Positions 1 to 16,125 of a DNA stretch of 57,890 nt are shown piece after piece. Positions within the stretch are counted from its first letter, which is position 1. Each line of letters begins with the position of its first letter. Under the pieces are notes generated by a model. That model was not told the origin of the DNA and ran no database searches. It saw only the letters and a program-made list of their open reading frames with translations. The position numbers and the translations under genes were made by a program. Source of the DNA: an uncultured Eisenbergiella sp. (GTDB taxonomy: Bacteria; Bacillota; Clostridia; Lachnospirales; Lachnospiraceae); assembly GCA_947631815.1 (NCBI GenBank), contig CANRMT010000003.1, positions 1-57,890 on the forward strand, in the 5' to 3' direction.

Positions 1-191
1 ATAAAAAAAGCAAGTAAAACCTTGCAAAATACGGAAAAAATTTTAGTTAGGATTAACTGACAAGTGGCAAACTCGGGGGATCCTCCGCCGCGCTCCGGCC
101 TGTACGTATAAGATACTCAAAGTGTATCATAAGGAAAAGGGAAGCACAAGGAATCTTTTGACAGGATTCCGGAGGATTTTTCCGCGGATCA

Positions 192-220
192 TTGAGTTAT
201 ACCCCTTCTTTTGATATAAT
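192..220 (+). promoter_or_regulatory. Putative sigma-A promoter for the PfkB kinase gene
   Basis: TTGAGT (192-197), 17-nt spacer, TATAAT (215-220), about 130 nt upstream of the kinase ATG. Confidence 0.5.
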
Positions 221-351
221 AAAAGAAATGATAACGCCGTCGGCCGCACTTTTCGATCCGCACTGCGGTCCGGGAGGAGACCGCGGTCCGACACGAAGCT
301 ATCAACTGCCGCTTTTCAATCCGCATTGCACCAAAGACAGGGGGTCACACT

Positions 352-1440
352 ATGGAAAACCGCAATCCTTTGCTCCAACACGACAGCGATTCCGCCAGAT
401 TTCTGGCGATCGGAGAGATCATGCTCCGCCTGACGCCGCCGAACTACGAAAAGCTCCGGATGGCTAGCACCTTCGAAGCCAGTTACGGCGGCAGCGAGGC
501 CAATATCGCGCTGGCGCTCGCCAACCTGGGCGTGGACAGCACCTTCTTTTCCGTAGTGCCCAATAACAGCATCGGTAAAAGCGCGATCCGCATGCTGCGC
601 AGCAACGACGTGCACTGCACGCCCATGATCCTGAGCACGCCGGAAGAGACACCCTCCCACCGGCTCGGCACCTATTATCTGGAGACCGGTTACGGCATCC
701 GCGCCAGCAAAGTCATTTATGACCGCAAACACAGCGCCATCACAGAATACGATTTCAGCAAGGTGGATCTGAAGGCGCTGCTGGCCGAATACAACTGGGT
801 ACATTTAAGCGGCATCACGCCCGCCCTCAGCCTGAGCTGCGGCCAGTTCATTCTGGACTGCCTAAAAACGGCAAAGGAGCTGGGACTGACGGTGAGCTTC
901 GACGGCAACTTCCGCAGCGCTCTCTGGACCTGGGAAGAGGCCCGGGATTTCTGCACCCACTGCCTGCCCTACGTGGACGTGCTTCTGGGCATCGAGCCCT
1001 ACCATCTCTGGAAGGATGAAAGCGATCACAGCAAAGGGGACTGGAAGGACGGCGTTCCGCTGCAGCCTTCTTACGAACAGCAGGACGAGATCTTCCGCGC
1101 CTTTGTAGAGCGCTATCCGAATCTCAAATGTATCGCCCGTCATGTCCGCTATGCACACAGCGGCAGTGAAAACAGCCTGAAGGCCTTCATGTGGTTCGAG
1201 GGTCATACCTTTGAGAGCCGCCTCTTTACCTTCAATATTCTGGACCGCGTGGGCGGCGGCGACGCATTCGCGGCGGGACTGATCTACGCGATGATCCACC
1301 AATACCGCCCGATGGACATGATCAACTTTGCCGTGGCGAGCAGCGTCATCAAACACACCATCCACGGCGACGCCAATATCACCGATGATGCGGCCACCAT
1401 CCGCAACCTGATGAACATGAACTACGACATCAAGCGGTGA
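352..1440 (+). CDS. PfkB-family carbohydrate kinase, 2-dehydro-3-deoxygluconokinase-like
   Basis: 362-aa ORF; N-terminal GEIMLRLTPP..., GGSEANIALALANLG and C-terminal DRVGGGDAFAAGL PfkB motifs. Confidence 0.88.
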   Translation: MENRNPLLQHDSDSARFLAIGEIMLRLTPPNYEKLRMASTFEASYGGSEANIALALANLGVDSTFFSVVPNNSIGKSAIRMLRSNDVHCTPMILSTPEETPSHRLGTYYLETGYGIRASKVIYDRKHSAITEYDFSKVDLKALLAEYNWVHLSGITPALSLSCGQFILDCLKTAKELGLTVSFDGNFRSALWTWEEARDFCTHCLPYVDVLLGIEPYHLWKDESDHSKGDWKDGVPLQPSYEQQDEIFRAFVERYPNLKCIARHVRYAHSGSENSLKAFMWFEGHTFESRLFTFNILDRVGGGDAFAAGLIYAMIHQYRPMDMINFAVASSVIKHTIHGDANITDDAATIRNLMNMNYDIKR

Positions 1441-1692
1441 GCGCCGTTCGGGGCAGTTCATAAAAGAAGATCTTTTTTATCAAGGGAGGATATCGCGGGT
1501 CCCGCGGTATCTTCCTCTGTTTGTGCGTCCGGCGGCGCACAAAACCACGCCGCCAGACAAGAAGCTGGCAGCGTTATCATATCGGTAAGCGTAGGATTTG
1601 ATGTTTACTTTGTATGAGTTTCTGAATGCGGAAAGGGAGTGTCTCCCCTCCCCCCTCCCGCCGCCGGAGACGGAGCCGGAACGGGCCGCACG

Positions 1693-1725
1693 AAAAAAGG
1701 GCTCCCCGGTCTCCCGGGAAGCCCC
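1693..1725 (-). terminator. Rho-independent terminator downstream of tuf
   Basis: Minus strand GGGCTTCCCGGGAGACCGGGGAGCCC followed by TTTTTT. Confidence 0.8.
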
Positions 1726-1748
1726 ATGCGTTCTGGAACGGTCTGCTA

Positions 1749-2936
<1,188 letters not shown>

Positions 2937-3141
2937 TGTTGGTAATCCTCCTTAAACAAGAAAAATTGTTTTTTAAATCAGCTATTTATGATTATATTCG
3001 ATAACAGCTGTATTTTCAAGTCCTATTTTGCCGGGAATATGCATTTCCCGGCAAAAATCGGATAAATCACGGCCGTTCGGCCCTGGGGCCGTCTTCCCGC
3101 GGTCCGCTCCGCCGGTGCGGAGGGATGCGCGTGCGCCGATA

Positions 3142-5259
3142 TCACTTGCTCTTGGTGTCGAGCACCTTCTCCTGTACGCTCTTCGGCACCTGTTCGTAGC
3201 GCTCGAAGAACATGGAGTAGTTGCCGCGGCCCTGCGTCTTGGAGCGCAGGTCGGTGGAATAGCCGAACATCTCAGCCAGCGGCACATAGGCCTTGACCAT
3301 CTTGCCTCCGCCGATATCTTCCATGCCCTCGATCCGTCCGCGGCGGGAATTGATGTCGCCGATGACGTCGCCCATGTATTCCTCGGGCATCGTCACCTCC
3401 ACCTTCATGATGGGCTCCAGCAGCACGGGATCGGCCTTCTTCATCGCATCCTTGAACGCCATGGAACCGGCGATATGGAACGCCATTTCGGAAGAGTCCA
3501 CTTCGTGATAGGAGCCATCGTACACGTTGGCGTGCACGCCCAGCACCGGGAACCCGCCCAAGATACCGGCCTTGGTCGCCTCTTCGATACCTTCCCCGAC
3601 CGCGGGGATGTATTCCTTCGGGATCGCACCGCCGACAACGGTGGATTCGAACTTGAAGGTCTCCTCACCGTTGGGATCCATGGGCTCGAACTTCACCTTG
3701 CAGTGCCCGTACTGGCCGCGGCCGCCGGACTGTCTCGCATACTTGCTGTCCACATCCACGGCCTTGGTGAAGGTCTCCTTGTAGGCCACCTGAGGGGCGC
3801 CCACATTGGCTTCTACTTTGAACTCGCGCAGCAGGCGGTCCACGATGATCTCCAGGTGCAGCTCGCCCATGCCCGCGATGATGGTCTGTCCGGTCTCCTG
3901 ATCCGTATGGGCCCTGAAGGTGGGATCCTCCTCCGCCAGCTTCGCAAGCGCGATGCCCATCTTATCCTGACCGGCCTTGGTCTTGGGCTCGATCGCCAGC
4001 TCGATGACAGGCTCCGGGAACTCCATGGATTCCAGGATCACCGGATGCTGCTCGTCGCAGATCGTGTCGCCCGTGGTGGTGAACTTGAAGCCGACCGCGG
4101 CCGCGATGTCGCCGGAGTAGACCTTTTCCAGCTCCATCCGCTTGTTGGCGTGCATCTGCAGGATGCGCCCCACGCGCTCTTTCTTGTCCTTCGTCGCGTT
4201 CAGCACGTAGGAACCGGAGTTCAGCGTGCCGGAATACACGCGGAAATACGCCAGCTTGCCGACGAAGGGATCCGCCATGATCTTGAAGGCCAGCGCGGAA
4301 AAAGGCTCCTCATCGGAAGAATGCCTCTCCACCTCGTTGCCGTCCAGATCGACGCCCTTGATCGAAGGGATGTCGGTAGGCGCCGGCATATAGTCGAGGA
4401 TCGCGTCCAGCAGCTTCTGTACGCCCTTGTTCCTGTAGGCGGAGCCGCAGCATACCGGGATCGCCGCACATTCGCAGGTCGCTTTCCGAAGGATCGCTTT
4501 CATCTCCTCCACGGAAGGCTCTTCCCCTTCCAGATAGCGCATCATCAGGTCGTCATCCAGCTCGCAGATCTTCTCGATCAGCTCGGTGCGGTACAGCTCC
4601 GCGTCGTCCTGCATATCCTCCGGCACGTCTGTTACGGAGATGTCTTCGCCCTTTTCATCGTTGTAAATGTAGGCCTTCATCTCGAACAGGTCCACGATCC
4701 CTTTGAAGGTCTCTTCCTTGCCGATGGGAAGCTGCAGGATGATCGCATTCTTTCCCAGCCTCGTCCGGATCTGATCCACGGCGCCGAAGAAATTGGCGCC
4801 CATGATGTCCATCTTGTTGATAAATGCCATACGGGGAACGTTATAGGTGTCAGCCTGACGCCATACGTTCTCAGACTGAGGTTCAACGCCGCCCTTCGCG
4901 CAGAAAACGCCCACCGCACCGTCCAGTACGCGCAGAGAGCGCTCCACCTCTACGGTGAAATCAACGTGTCCGGGCGTATCGATGATGTTGATACGGTGTT
5001 CCAGTGCGCCTGGCTGTTTTTTGGTAAATTCTTCGTGAGTCCAGTGACAGGTGGTAGCGGCGGAGGTGATGGTGATGCCTCTCTCCTGCTCCTGCTCCAT
5101 CCAGTCCATTGTCGCGGTACCCTCATGGGTGTCGCCGATCTTGTAGTTCACGCCGGTGTAGTAAAGAATACGCTCTGTCAGAGTGGTCTTGCCTGCGTCG
5201 ATGTGCGCCATGATGCCAATGTTCCTGGTCCTCTCCAACGGATAATCTCTTCCAGCCAA
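3142..5259 (-). CDS. fusA: Translation elongation factor G
   Basis: 705 aa; [53 protein letters not shown]. Confidence 0.98.
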   Translation of the reverse strand: MAGRDYPLERTRNIGIMAHIDAGKTTLTERILYYTGVNYKIGDTHEGTATMDWMEQEQERGITITSAATTCHWTHEEFTKKQPGALEHRINIIDTPGHVDFTVEVERSLRVLDGAVGVFCAKGGVEPQSENVWRQADTYNVPRMAFINKMDIMGANFFGAVDQIRTRLGKNAIILQLPIGKEETFKGIVDLFEMKAYIYNDEKGEDISVTDVPEDMQDDAELYRTELIEKICELDDDLMMRYLEGEEPSVEEMKAILRKATCECAAIPVCCGSAYRNKGVQKLLDAILDYMPAPTDIPSIKGVDLDGNEVERHSSDEEPFSALAFKIMADPFVGKLAYFRVYSGTLNSGSYVLNATKDKKERVGRILQMHANKRMELEKVYSGDIAAAVGFKFTTTGDTICDEQHPVILESMEFPEPVIELAIEPKTKAGQDKMGIALAKLAEEDPTFRAHTDQETGQTIIAGMGELHLEIIVDRLLREFKVEANVGAPQVAYKETFTKAVDVDSKYARQSGGRGQYGHCKVKFEPMDPNGEETFKFESTVVGGAIPKEYIPAVGEGIEEATKAGILGGFPVLGVHANVYDGSYHEVDSSEMAFHIAGSMAFKDAMKKADPVLLEPIMKVEVTMPEEYMGDVIGDINSRRGRIEGMEDIGGGKMVKAYVPLAEMFGYSTDLRSKTQGRGNYSMFFERYEQVPKSVQEKVLDTKSK

Positions 5260-5328
5260 AGTATTTCCTCCTCAAATCGGGGTCCCGGACGGACCGGGCC
5301 CCGTCATGTCCGGCTGGCCTGCCGAACC

Positions 5329-5799
5329 TTAAAATCTGTAATGCGAGAACGCCTTGTTCGCCTCAGCCATCTTATGAACGTCTTCTTTTCTCTTCACGGA
5401 CGCGCCCGTGTTGTTGGCGGCATCCAGGATCTCATTCGCCAGCCGCTCTTCCATGGTCTTCTCGCCTCTCTTGCGGGAAAACATGGTCAGCCAGCGCAGG
5501 CCCAGCGCCTGGCGTCTGTCGGCCCTGACTTCGATCGGCACCTGATAGGTTGCGCCGCCGATCCTTCTCGCCTTGACCTCCAGAACAGGCATGATGTTGT
5601 TCATCGCTTCTTCGAATACTTCCAGCGCAGGCTTGCCGGCCTTCGCTTCCACTCTGGCGAACGCCCCGTACACGATCTTCTGCGCGACGCTCTTCTTGCC
5701 GTCCAGCATGATGGTGTTGATGAGCTTCGTCACCACCTTGTCGTTGTACAAAGGATCCGCCAATATCTCTCTTTTCTGAATATGTCCTCTACGTGGCAC
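5329..5799 (-). CDS. rpsG: 30S ribosomal protein S7
   Basis: (M)[30 protein letters not shown] start at 5799 after AAGGAGGG gives 156 aa; the ORF-track start at 5826 is upstream. Confidence 0.96.
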   Translation of the reverse strand: MPRRGHIQKREILADPLYNDKVVTKLINTIMLDGKKSVAQKIVYGAFARVEAKAGKPALEVFEEAMNNIMPVLEVKARRIGGATYQVPIEVRADRRQALGLRWLTMFSRKRGEKTMEERLANEILDAANNTGASVKRKEDVHKMAEANKAFSHYRF

Positions 5800-5971
5800 G
5801 GTTCTTCCCTCCTTAATCATCCACAATTAATTCAAAGGTACTCACATGTGCAGCTAATGTGTTCGTGCGGTCTATCTGTCCGCCTGCGGCGAACTGCGGG
5901 CCTTCGCCCGCCACAGAATCCCAACACTGAAATTAGTTTACGTTTGTGGTACTGCTTGCGGTATCAGCCGG

Positions 5972-6394
5972 TCATTTCTTGCCGGCCTTCGGCCTCTTGG
6001 CGCCGTACTTGGATCTGGCCTGGCGTCTGTTCGCCACGCCCGCGGTATCGAGTGTGCCTCTGATGATGTGGTATCTCGTACCGGGGAGATCCTTAACACG
6101 GCCGCCTCTGATCAGCACTACGGAGTGCTCCTGCAGATTGTGGCCTTCGCCGGGAATGTAGCTCGTCACTTCGATCCCGTTGGAAAGGCGTACTCTGGCG
6201 ATCTTTCTGAGGGCGGAGTTAGGCTTCTTGGGAGTCGTCGTCTTCACAGCCGTGCACACGCCTCTCTTCTGCGGAGAGGAAGCATCCGTCGCCTTCTTGT
6301 GAAGGGAGTTGTAGCCTCTCTGAAGAGCGGGCGCCGTGGACTTCTTCTCAGAGGTCTGACGTCCTTTTCTGACTAACTGGTTAAATGTTGGCAT
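5972..6394 (-). CDS. rpsL: 30S ribosomal protein S12
   Basis: 140 aa; [34 protein letters not shown]. Confidence 0.98.
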   Translation of the reverse strand: MPTFNQLVRKGRQTSEKKSTAPALQRGYNSLHKKATDASSPQKRGVCTAVKTTTPKKPNSALRKIARVRLSNGIEVTSYIPGEGHNLQEHSVVLIRGGRVKDLPGTRYHIIRGTLDTAGVANRRQARSKYGAKRPKAGKK

Positions 6395-6740
6395 TCTGTT
6401 TCACCTCCTGCGTTTTTTCCTTATTTTAGTGTGGACGGAAACGTCCCGCTTATGCATCCGGCTTCCCCGGATCCCGTCACGGACGGCCGACGCCGCGGCG
6501 CAAATACGGCTTCGGCCGCATCCGGCGGACTCCTTCGAATCTGTGCGGTACGCGCCGCCTTGCCGCGGCAAGCACGCACAAAAGAAAGGCATCCGGATGC
6601 ATGCTATACCAGTATACGTGCAACCGGGTGCCTTGTCAAGCCTTTTTTCAGTTTTTTATCGGATGCGGTGTAGCGCAGCGCGGGCCGGGGCGCTCACCCG
6701 GCGGGTCCATCCGCCGCCGTGTGCGGGCTCTCCGTCCGGC

Positions 6741-10646
<3,906 letters not shown>

Positions 10647-10708
10647 TTTGGCACTCCTTTTCATTGATCGGCCGGCAGCGCAGCAGCGCCGTCCCGGCCG
10701 TTGATGGC

Positions 10709-13700
10709 TCACATATCGTCAAAAGAACTCTCGAACTCCAGATCGGACTCGTCAAAATCAGGCTCTTCCTCTTCGTCCTCCGCGGATACCAGCTCCTCGC
10801 TGTCCGCGTCGAACTCCTGCTTCTGATAGCCCATCCGGCCCAGATTCTCTTCGTCGTTATAGTTGTAGCCTTTGGAATCCCCTTCCAGATCGTAGCGGTA
10901 ATCGACATCCCCGTAGTCCACGGACTCCATGATCTCCACTTCCGTGTTGTCGTCCCGCAGCACTCTGACGTCCAGTCCAAGGGACTGCAGCTCCTTCAGG
11001 AGCACCTTGAAGGACTCCGGAATGCCGGGCTCCGGAATGTTGTCGCCCTTGATGATCGCCTCGTAGGTCTTCACACGGCCCACCACATCGTCGGACTTCA
11101 CGGTCAGGATCTCCTGCAGCGTGTAGGACGCACCGTAGGCTTCCAGCGCCCACACCTCCATCTCGCCGAACCGCTGTCCGCCGAACTGCGCCTTGCCGCC
11201 CAGGGGCTGCTGCGTCACCAGGGAGTAAGGGCCGGTGGAGCGGGCATGGATCTTGTCGTCCACCAGATGGTGCAGCTTCAGGTAGTGCATATGACCGATG
11301 GTCACGGCGCCGTCGAAATATTCGCCGGTCCTGCCGTCGCGCAGCCGCACCTTGCCGTCGCGGGAGATCGGGACGCCCTTCCAGACTTCCCTGTGGTCCC
11401 TGTTCTCATACAGGTAATCCATCACCTCCGGAAGCAGCTCCTCTTCGTGCTTCGCCTTGAATTCGTCCCATTCGAGGTTCACATAGTCGTTGGCCAGCTC
11501 CAGGGTATCCTGGATGTCCTTCTCGTTGGCACCGTTGAAGATCGGCGTCGCCACGTTGAAGCCCAGAGCCTTCGCCGCCAGGGAAAGGTGGATCTCCAGC
11601 ACCTGCCCGATGTTCATACGGGAAGGCACGCCCAGCGGATTCAGCACGATGTCCAGGGGGCGTCCGTTGGGCAGATACGGCATATCCTCCACGGGGAGCA
11701 CGCGGGAAACCACGCCCTTGTTGCCGTGGCGTCCGGCCATCTTGTCGCCCACGGAGATCTTTCTCTTCTGTGCGATATAGATGCGCACCGCCTGATTGAC
11801 GCCGGGAGAAAGCTCGTCGCCGTTCTCCCTGGTGAACACCTTGGCGTCCACCACAATGCCGTACTCGCCGTGCGGCACCTTCAGGGAGGTGTCGCGGACT
11901 TCACGGGCCTTCTCACCGAAGATCGCGCGCAGCAGGCGCTCCTCGGCGGTCAGCTCCGTCTCGCCCTTGGGCGTCACCTTGCCGACCAGGATATCTCCGG
12001 CACGGACCTCGGCGCCCACGCGGATGATGCCGCGGTCGTCCAGATCCTTCAGCGCGTCGTCGCCCACGCCGGGCACGTCCCGGGTGATCTCCTCGGGCCC
12101 GAGCTTGGTATCGCGCGCCTCCGCCTCATATTCTTCGATGTGGACGGACGTGTAGACATCGTCCATCACGAGCCGCTCGCTCAGAAGAACGGCGTCCTCG
12201 TAGTTGTAGCCTTCCCAGGTCATGAAGCCGATCAGCGGGTTCTTGCCCAGGGCGAGCTCGCCGTCCGCGGTGGAGGGGCCGTCCGCGATGACCTGTCCCG
12301 CCTCCACGCGGTTCCCTTTAAATACGATGGGGCGCTGGTTGTAGCAGTTGGACTGGTTGCTCCTGGCGAACTTGGAGAGGTGGTATTCCATCTTCTCCCC
12401 ATCGTCGCAGGTGATGCGGATGATCCTGGAGGAAACGTAGTCCACCACGCCGGACTTCTTCGCCACGACGCAGACGCCGGAGTCCACGGCGGCCTTCACC
12501 TCCATGCCGGTGCCCACCACGGGGGCCTCCGTCGTCAGGAGCGGCACCGCCTGACGCTGCATGTTGGAGCCCATCAGCGCGCGGTTCGCATCGTCGTTCT
12601 GGAGGAACGGGATCAGCGCGGTCGCCACGGAGAATACCATCTGCGGGGAAACGTCCATATAGTCGAACATCGCCCGGGGATACTCGGAGGTCTCGTCCCG
12701 GTAGCGGCCCGCCACGTTGGGACGCACGAAATGCCCTTCGGCATCCAGCTCCTCGTTGGCCTGCGCCACATGATAATTGTCCTCTTCGTCCGCCGTCATG
12801 TAGACCACCTCGTTGGTCACGCGGGGGTTCATGGGGTCGGATTTGTCTATCTTGCGGTACGGCGCCTCCACGAAGCCGTACTCGTTGATCTTGGCATAGC
12901 TGGCCAGCGAATTGATCAGGCCGATGTTGGGACCTTCAGGCGTCTCGATGGGGCACATCCTCCCGTAGTGGGAGTAATGCACGTCACGCACCTCGAAACC
13001 GGCGCGGTCACGGGACAGGCCGCCGGGCCCCAGGGCGGAAAGACGGCGCTTGTGGGTCAACTCGCCCAGCGGATTGTTCTGATCCATGAACTGAGACAGC
13101 TGGGAGGAGCCGAAGAACTCCTTCACAGCGGACTGCACCGGCTTGATGTTGATCAGCACCTGGGGAGTGATCTCCTCCGCGTCATGGGTCGTCATGCGCT
13201 CGCGCACCACGCGCTCCAGACGGGAAAGGCCGATCCGGTACTGGTTCTGCAAAAGCTCGCCCACCGCGCGGATGCGGCGGTTGCCCAGATGGTCGATATC
13301 GTCGTCGCTGCCGATCCCGTATTCCAGGTGAATGTTGTAGTTGATGGAAGCGATGATGTCTTCCTTCGTGATGTGCTTCGGGATCAGCTCATGCACGTTC
13401 CGGTGAATGGCCTCCGCCAGCGCCTCCGGATCGGACGAATACTGCTCCAGGATCTCGGCCAGCACCGGGTAATACACCAGCTCCGTGATGCCCAGTTCTC
13501 TGGGATTGCAGTCCACGAAGTGCGTCAGGTCCACCATCATGCTGGAGAGGACCTTGACCTTCTTCTCCTCCGTCTGGATATAGACGTAGGGGATGGCGCT
13601 GTTCTGGATCTCGTCGGCCATCTCGCGGGTCAGCTTCGTCCCGGCGGCCGCCAGGATCTCTCCCGTCGTCAGGTCCACGACGTCCTCCGCCAGCACATGT

Positions 13701-14578
13701 CCGGCGATCCGGTTGCGGAACATCAGCTTCTTGTTGAACTTATATCTGCCGACCTTGGCCAGGTCATACCGCCTGGGGTCGAAAAACATGGCGTTGATCA
13801 GGCTCTCGGCGCTCTCCACGCTCAGCGGCTCGCCGGGGCGGATCTTCTTGTACAGCTCCAGCAGGCCCTCCTGATAGTTCTCAGCGGTATCCTTGGTGAA
13901 GCTGGCCTCGATCTTGGGCTCGTCGCCGAACAGCTCGCGGATCTCGTCGTTGGTCCCCACGCCCAGCGCGCGCAGCAGGACCGTGATCGGCACCTTCCTC
14001 GTGCGGTCCACGCGGACGTAGAAAATGTCGTTGGAATCCGTCTCGTACTCCAGCCATGCGCCCCTGTTGGGGATGACGGTGCAGGAGAACAGGCGCTTGC
14101 CGATCTTATCGTGGCCGATTCCGTAATAGATGCCGGGGGAACGCACTAGCTGGCTGACGATGACACGCTCTGCGCCGTTGATCACGAAGGTGCCCGTCTC
14201 CGTCATCAGAGGCAGGTCGCCCATGAAGATCTCGTGCTCGTTGATCTCTTCTTTTTCCTTATTATAAAGGCGTACCTTTACCTTTAGGGGGGCGGCGTAT
14301 GTGGCGTCTCTCTCCTTGCACTTCTCAATAGAATACTTCACGTCGTCTTCGCACAGCTCAAAGTCCACAAACTCCAGGCTCAGATGGCCGCTGTAATCGG
14401 AGATCGGAGAAATATCGTCAAATACCTCTCTGAGGCCCTCGGTGAGGAACCACCTGTAGGAGTTCTTCTGAACTTCGATCAGGTTGGGCATTTCCAATAC
14501 TTCTTTCCGCCGCGCGTAACTCATACGTATGTTCTTGCCAACGGCAATGGGACGTATTCTGTTTTTTTCCATCGACAT
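10709..14578 (-). CDS. rpoB: DNA-directed RNA polymerase subunit beta
   Basis: 1289 aa; [61 protein letters not shown]. Confidence 0.98.
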   Translation of the reverse strand: MSMEKNRIRPIAVGKNIRMSYARRKEVLEMPNLIEVQKNSYRWFLTEGLREVFDDISPISDYSGHLSLEFVDFELCEDDVKYSIEKCKERDATYAAPLKVKVRLYNKEKEEINEHEIFMGDLPLMTETGTFVINGAERVIVSQLVRSPGIYYGIGHDKIGKRLFSCTVIPNRGAWLEYETDSNDIFYVRVDRTRKVPITVLLRALGVGTNDEIRELFGDEPKIEASFTKDTAENYQEGLLELYKKIRPGEPLSVESAESLINAMFFDPRRYDLAKVGRYKFNKKLMFRNRIAGHVLAEDVVDLTTGEILAAAGTKLTREMADEIQNSAIPYVYIQTEEKKVKVLSSMMVDLTHFVDCNPRELGITELVYYPVLAEILEQYSSDPEALAEAIHRNVHELIPKHITKEDIIASINYNIHLEYGIGSDDDIDHLGNRRIRAVGELLQNQYRIGLSRLERVVRERMTTHDAEEITPQVLINIKPVQSAVKEFFGSSQLSQFMDQNNPLGELTHKRRLSALGPGGLSRDRAGFEVRDVHYSHYGRMCPIETPEGPNIGLINSLASYAKINEYGFVEAPYRKIDKSDPMNPRVTNEVVYMTADEEDNYHVAQANEELDAEGHFVRPNVAGRYRDETSEYPRAMFDYMDVSPQMVFSVATALIPFLQNDDANRALMGSNMQRQAVPLLTTEAPVVGTGMEVKAAVDSGVCVVAKKSGVVDYVSSRIIRITCDDGEKMEYHLSKFARSNQSNCYNQRPIVFKGNRVEAGQVIADGPSTADGELALGKNPLIGFMTWEGYNYEDAVLLSERLVMDDVYTSVHIEEYEAEARDTKLGPEEITRDVPGVGDDALKDLDDRGIIRVGAEVRAGDILVGKVTPKGETELTAEERLLRAIFGEKAREVRDTSLKVPHGEYGIVVDAKVFTRENGDELSPGVNQAVRIYIAQKRKISVGDKMAGRHGNKGVVSRVLPVEDMPYLPNGRPLDIVLNPLGVPSRMNIGQVLEIHLSLAAKALGFNVATPIFNGANEKDIQDTLELANDYVNLEWDEFKAKHEEELLPEVMDYLYENRDHREVWKGVPISRDGKVRLRDGRTGEYFDGAVTIGHMHYLKLHHLVDDKIHARSTGPYSLVTQQPLGGKAQFGGQRFGEMEVWALEAYGASYTLQEILTVKSDDVVGRVKTYEAIIKGDNIPEPGIPESFKVLLKELQSLGLDVRVLRDDNTEVEIMESVDYGDVDYRYDLEGDSKGYNYNDEENLGRMGYQKQEFDADSEELVSAEDEEEEPDFDESDLEFESSFDDM

Positions 14579-14719
14579 TTCACCCCGTTCTTATTATTCT
14601 CAGCCAACAAATGTTCGGAATTACACACAAAAAATAGCGCACTCCAACACAGTAATGCAATCTACAATATAACACACCCGCAACAGCAAGTCAACAAAAA
14701 AATTGTTAATTTTTATGGC

Positions 14720-14750
14720 AAAAAAAGAGCGCCCGCATATGCGGACGCTC
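14720..14750 (-). terminator. Terminator/attenuator between rplL and rpoB
   Basis: Minus strand GAGCGTCCGCATATGCGGGCGCTC followed by a T-run. Confidence 0.75.
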
Positions 14751-14813
14751 CCGGTCTCTCTTCCCATATCCCGCGCGGCGCAGGCCGCGGCGGCAAAAGC
14801 GCGAGAATCTTCC

Positions 14814-15185
14814 TTATTTAAGGGTGACCTTGGCGCCTTCGGCTTCGAGCTTCTTCTTGATCTCTTCCGCCTCGTCCTTGGAAACGGCTTCCTTCACGTT
14901 CTTAGGAGCGTTGTCAACGACATCCTTCGCTTCCTTCAGACCAAGGCCGGTCACCTCACGGACAACCTTGATGACCTTAACCTTGTTGGGGCCGATCTCG
15001 GTCAGCTCAACGTTGAACTCGGTCTTCTCTTCCACTTCCTCAGCGGGGCCTGCAGCGGCGACAACAACGCCTGCAGCGGCGGACACGCCGAACGCTTCCT
15101 CACAAGCCTTGACCAGATCGTTCAGCTCCAGTACGCTCATCTCTTTGATCGCATCGATAAATTCCTGAGTTGTAAGCTTAGCCAT
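14814..15185 (-). CDS. rplL: 50S ribosomal protein L7/L12
   Basis: [39 protein letters not shown]...; start at 15185 after GGAGG. Confidence 0.97.
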   Translation of the reverse strand: MAKLTTQEFIDAIKEMSVLELNDLVKACEEAFGVSAAAGVVVAAAGPAEEVEEKTEFNVELTEIGPNKVKVIKVVREVTGLGLKEAKDVVDNAPKNVKEAVSKDEAEEIKKKLEAEGAKVTLK

Positions 15186-15300
15186 TTTTATTTTACCTCC
15201 GTTTGATTGTAAAATGGTGTTCTGCCGCATCCGTGCGGCACTTGGATCCTCACGGAGAACTCCCGCGGGGCGCGGGTCCCGTGATGCTTCGGCGGTCTGC

Positions 15301-15819
15301 TTATTCCGCCGGTGCGGCTTCCGCGGGAGCCGCTTCGGAATCCTTCTCCGCGATCTGCTTCAGAACGCGGGCCAGATTCGCGATCGGGGACTGCATGCTG
15401 CCCAGCAGTCTGGAGATCAGTGCTTCCCTTCCCGGGATCTTCGCGATCTCCATGATGCCCGCCGCGTCGTAGACAGTGCCTTCTACCACGCCGCCCTTGA
15501 CCTCCAGCTTGTCAGCGGTCTTGGCGAAATCCGCTATCTCCCTGGCCGGTGCGGTGGCATCGGTCTTGGAAATGGCGACTGCGGAAGGGCCGTTCAGGTA
15601 GGGGACCAGCCTTTCAAAGTCCGTACCCTTGAACGCGAGATGCATCATCGTGTTCTTGTACACTTTGTAGGTGACCCCGGCTTCACGCAGCTTCTTGCGA
15701 AGCGCGGTATCCTGCTCAACGGTCAGACCGCGATAGTCCACCAGGACAACGGACTGGGCATCCTTGACCGCCTCCGAGATCTCGGCGACGACAGGCTGTT
15801 TGAGCTCAACTTTTGCCAT
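15301..15819 (-). CDS. rplJ: 50S ribosomal protein L10
   Basis: 172 aa; [49 protein letters not shown]. Confidence 0.97.
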   Translation of the reverse strand: MAKVELKQPVVAEISEAVKDAQSVVLVDYRGLTVEQDTALRKKLREAGVTYKVYKNTMMHLAFKGTDFERLVPYLNGPSAVAISKTDATAPAREIADFAKTADKLEVKGGVVEGTVYDAAGIMEIAKIPGREALISRLLGSMQSPIANLARVLKQIAEKDSEAAPAEAAPAE

Positions 15820-15961
15820 TTTTGTACCTCCTTACAGATTGCTTTGCCGCACGGCGGGAACCCCGCCGCGGGGAATAAAAGAGGGTTCTTCAACGGACTT
15901 GCCGGACGTCCCGGGCGGAACGCCCTTCTGTGGCCGCGCGCCCGCGGGGCCGCCGCCATGC

Positions 15962-16090
15962 GTCAAAAAACCTCTCCGCACAAAGACAGAGAGGTTCTAA
16001 GTCGTTTCCTAAACTCTTCATTCCTCGGCAGGCGCTTCTTCTTACACCGGTTAGCCGGTACCTGCTGTCTTCGGCACGGTCTCTTCGACC
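15962..16090 (-). ncRNA. Ribosomal protein L10 leader with terminal attenuator hairpin
   Basis: Minus strand ...GCCGAAGACAGCAGGTACCGGCTAACCGG...CGCCTGCCGAGGAATGAAG..., then CCTCTCTGTCTTTGTGCGGAGAGG-TTTTTT; immediately 5' of rplJ. Confidence 0.85.
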
Positions 16091-16096
16091 TTCCTA

Positions 16097-16125
16097 ACCA
16101 TACCACAACCGCCGGGCGGCGTCAA
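16097..16125 (-). promoter_or_regulatory. Putative sigma-A promoter for rplJL
   Basis: Minus strand TTGACG-N17-TATGGT overlapping the end of the capA-like gene, just upstream of the L10 leader. Confidence 0.65.

Noticed and set aside
192-467. 91-aa plus-strand ORF before the kinase
   Set aside because: Overlaps the kinase CDS in another frame and starts at the predicted promoter; no RBS or domain.
3028-6063. 1011-aa plus-strand ORF opposite fusA/rpsG
   Set aside because: Antisense shadow of fusA and rpsG; no recognisable domains.
10664-14149. 1161-aa plus-strand ORF opposite rpoB
   Set aside because: Antisense shadow of rpoB.
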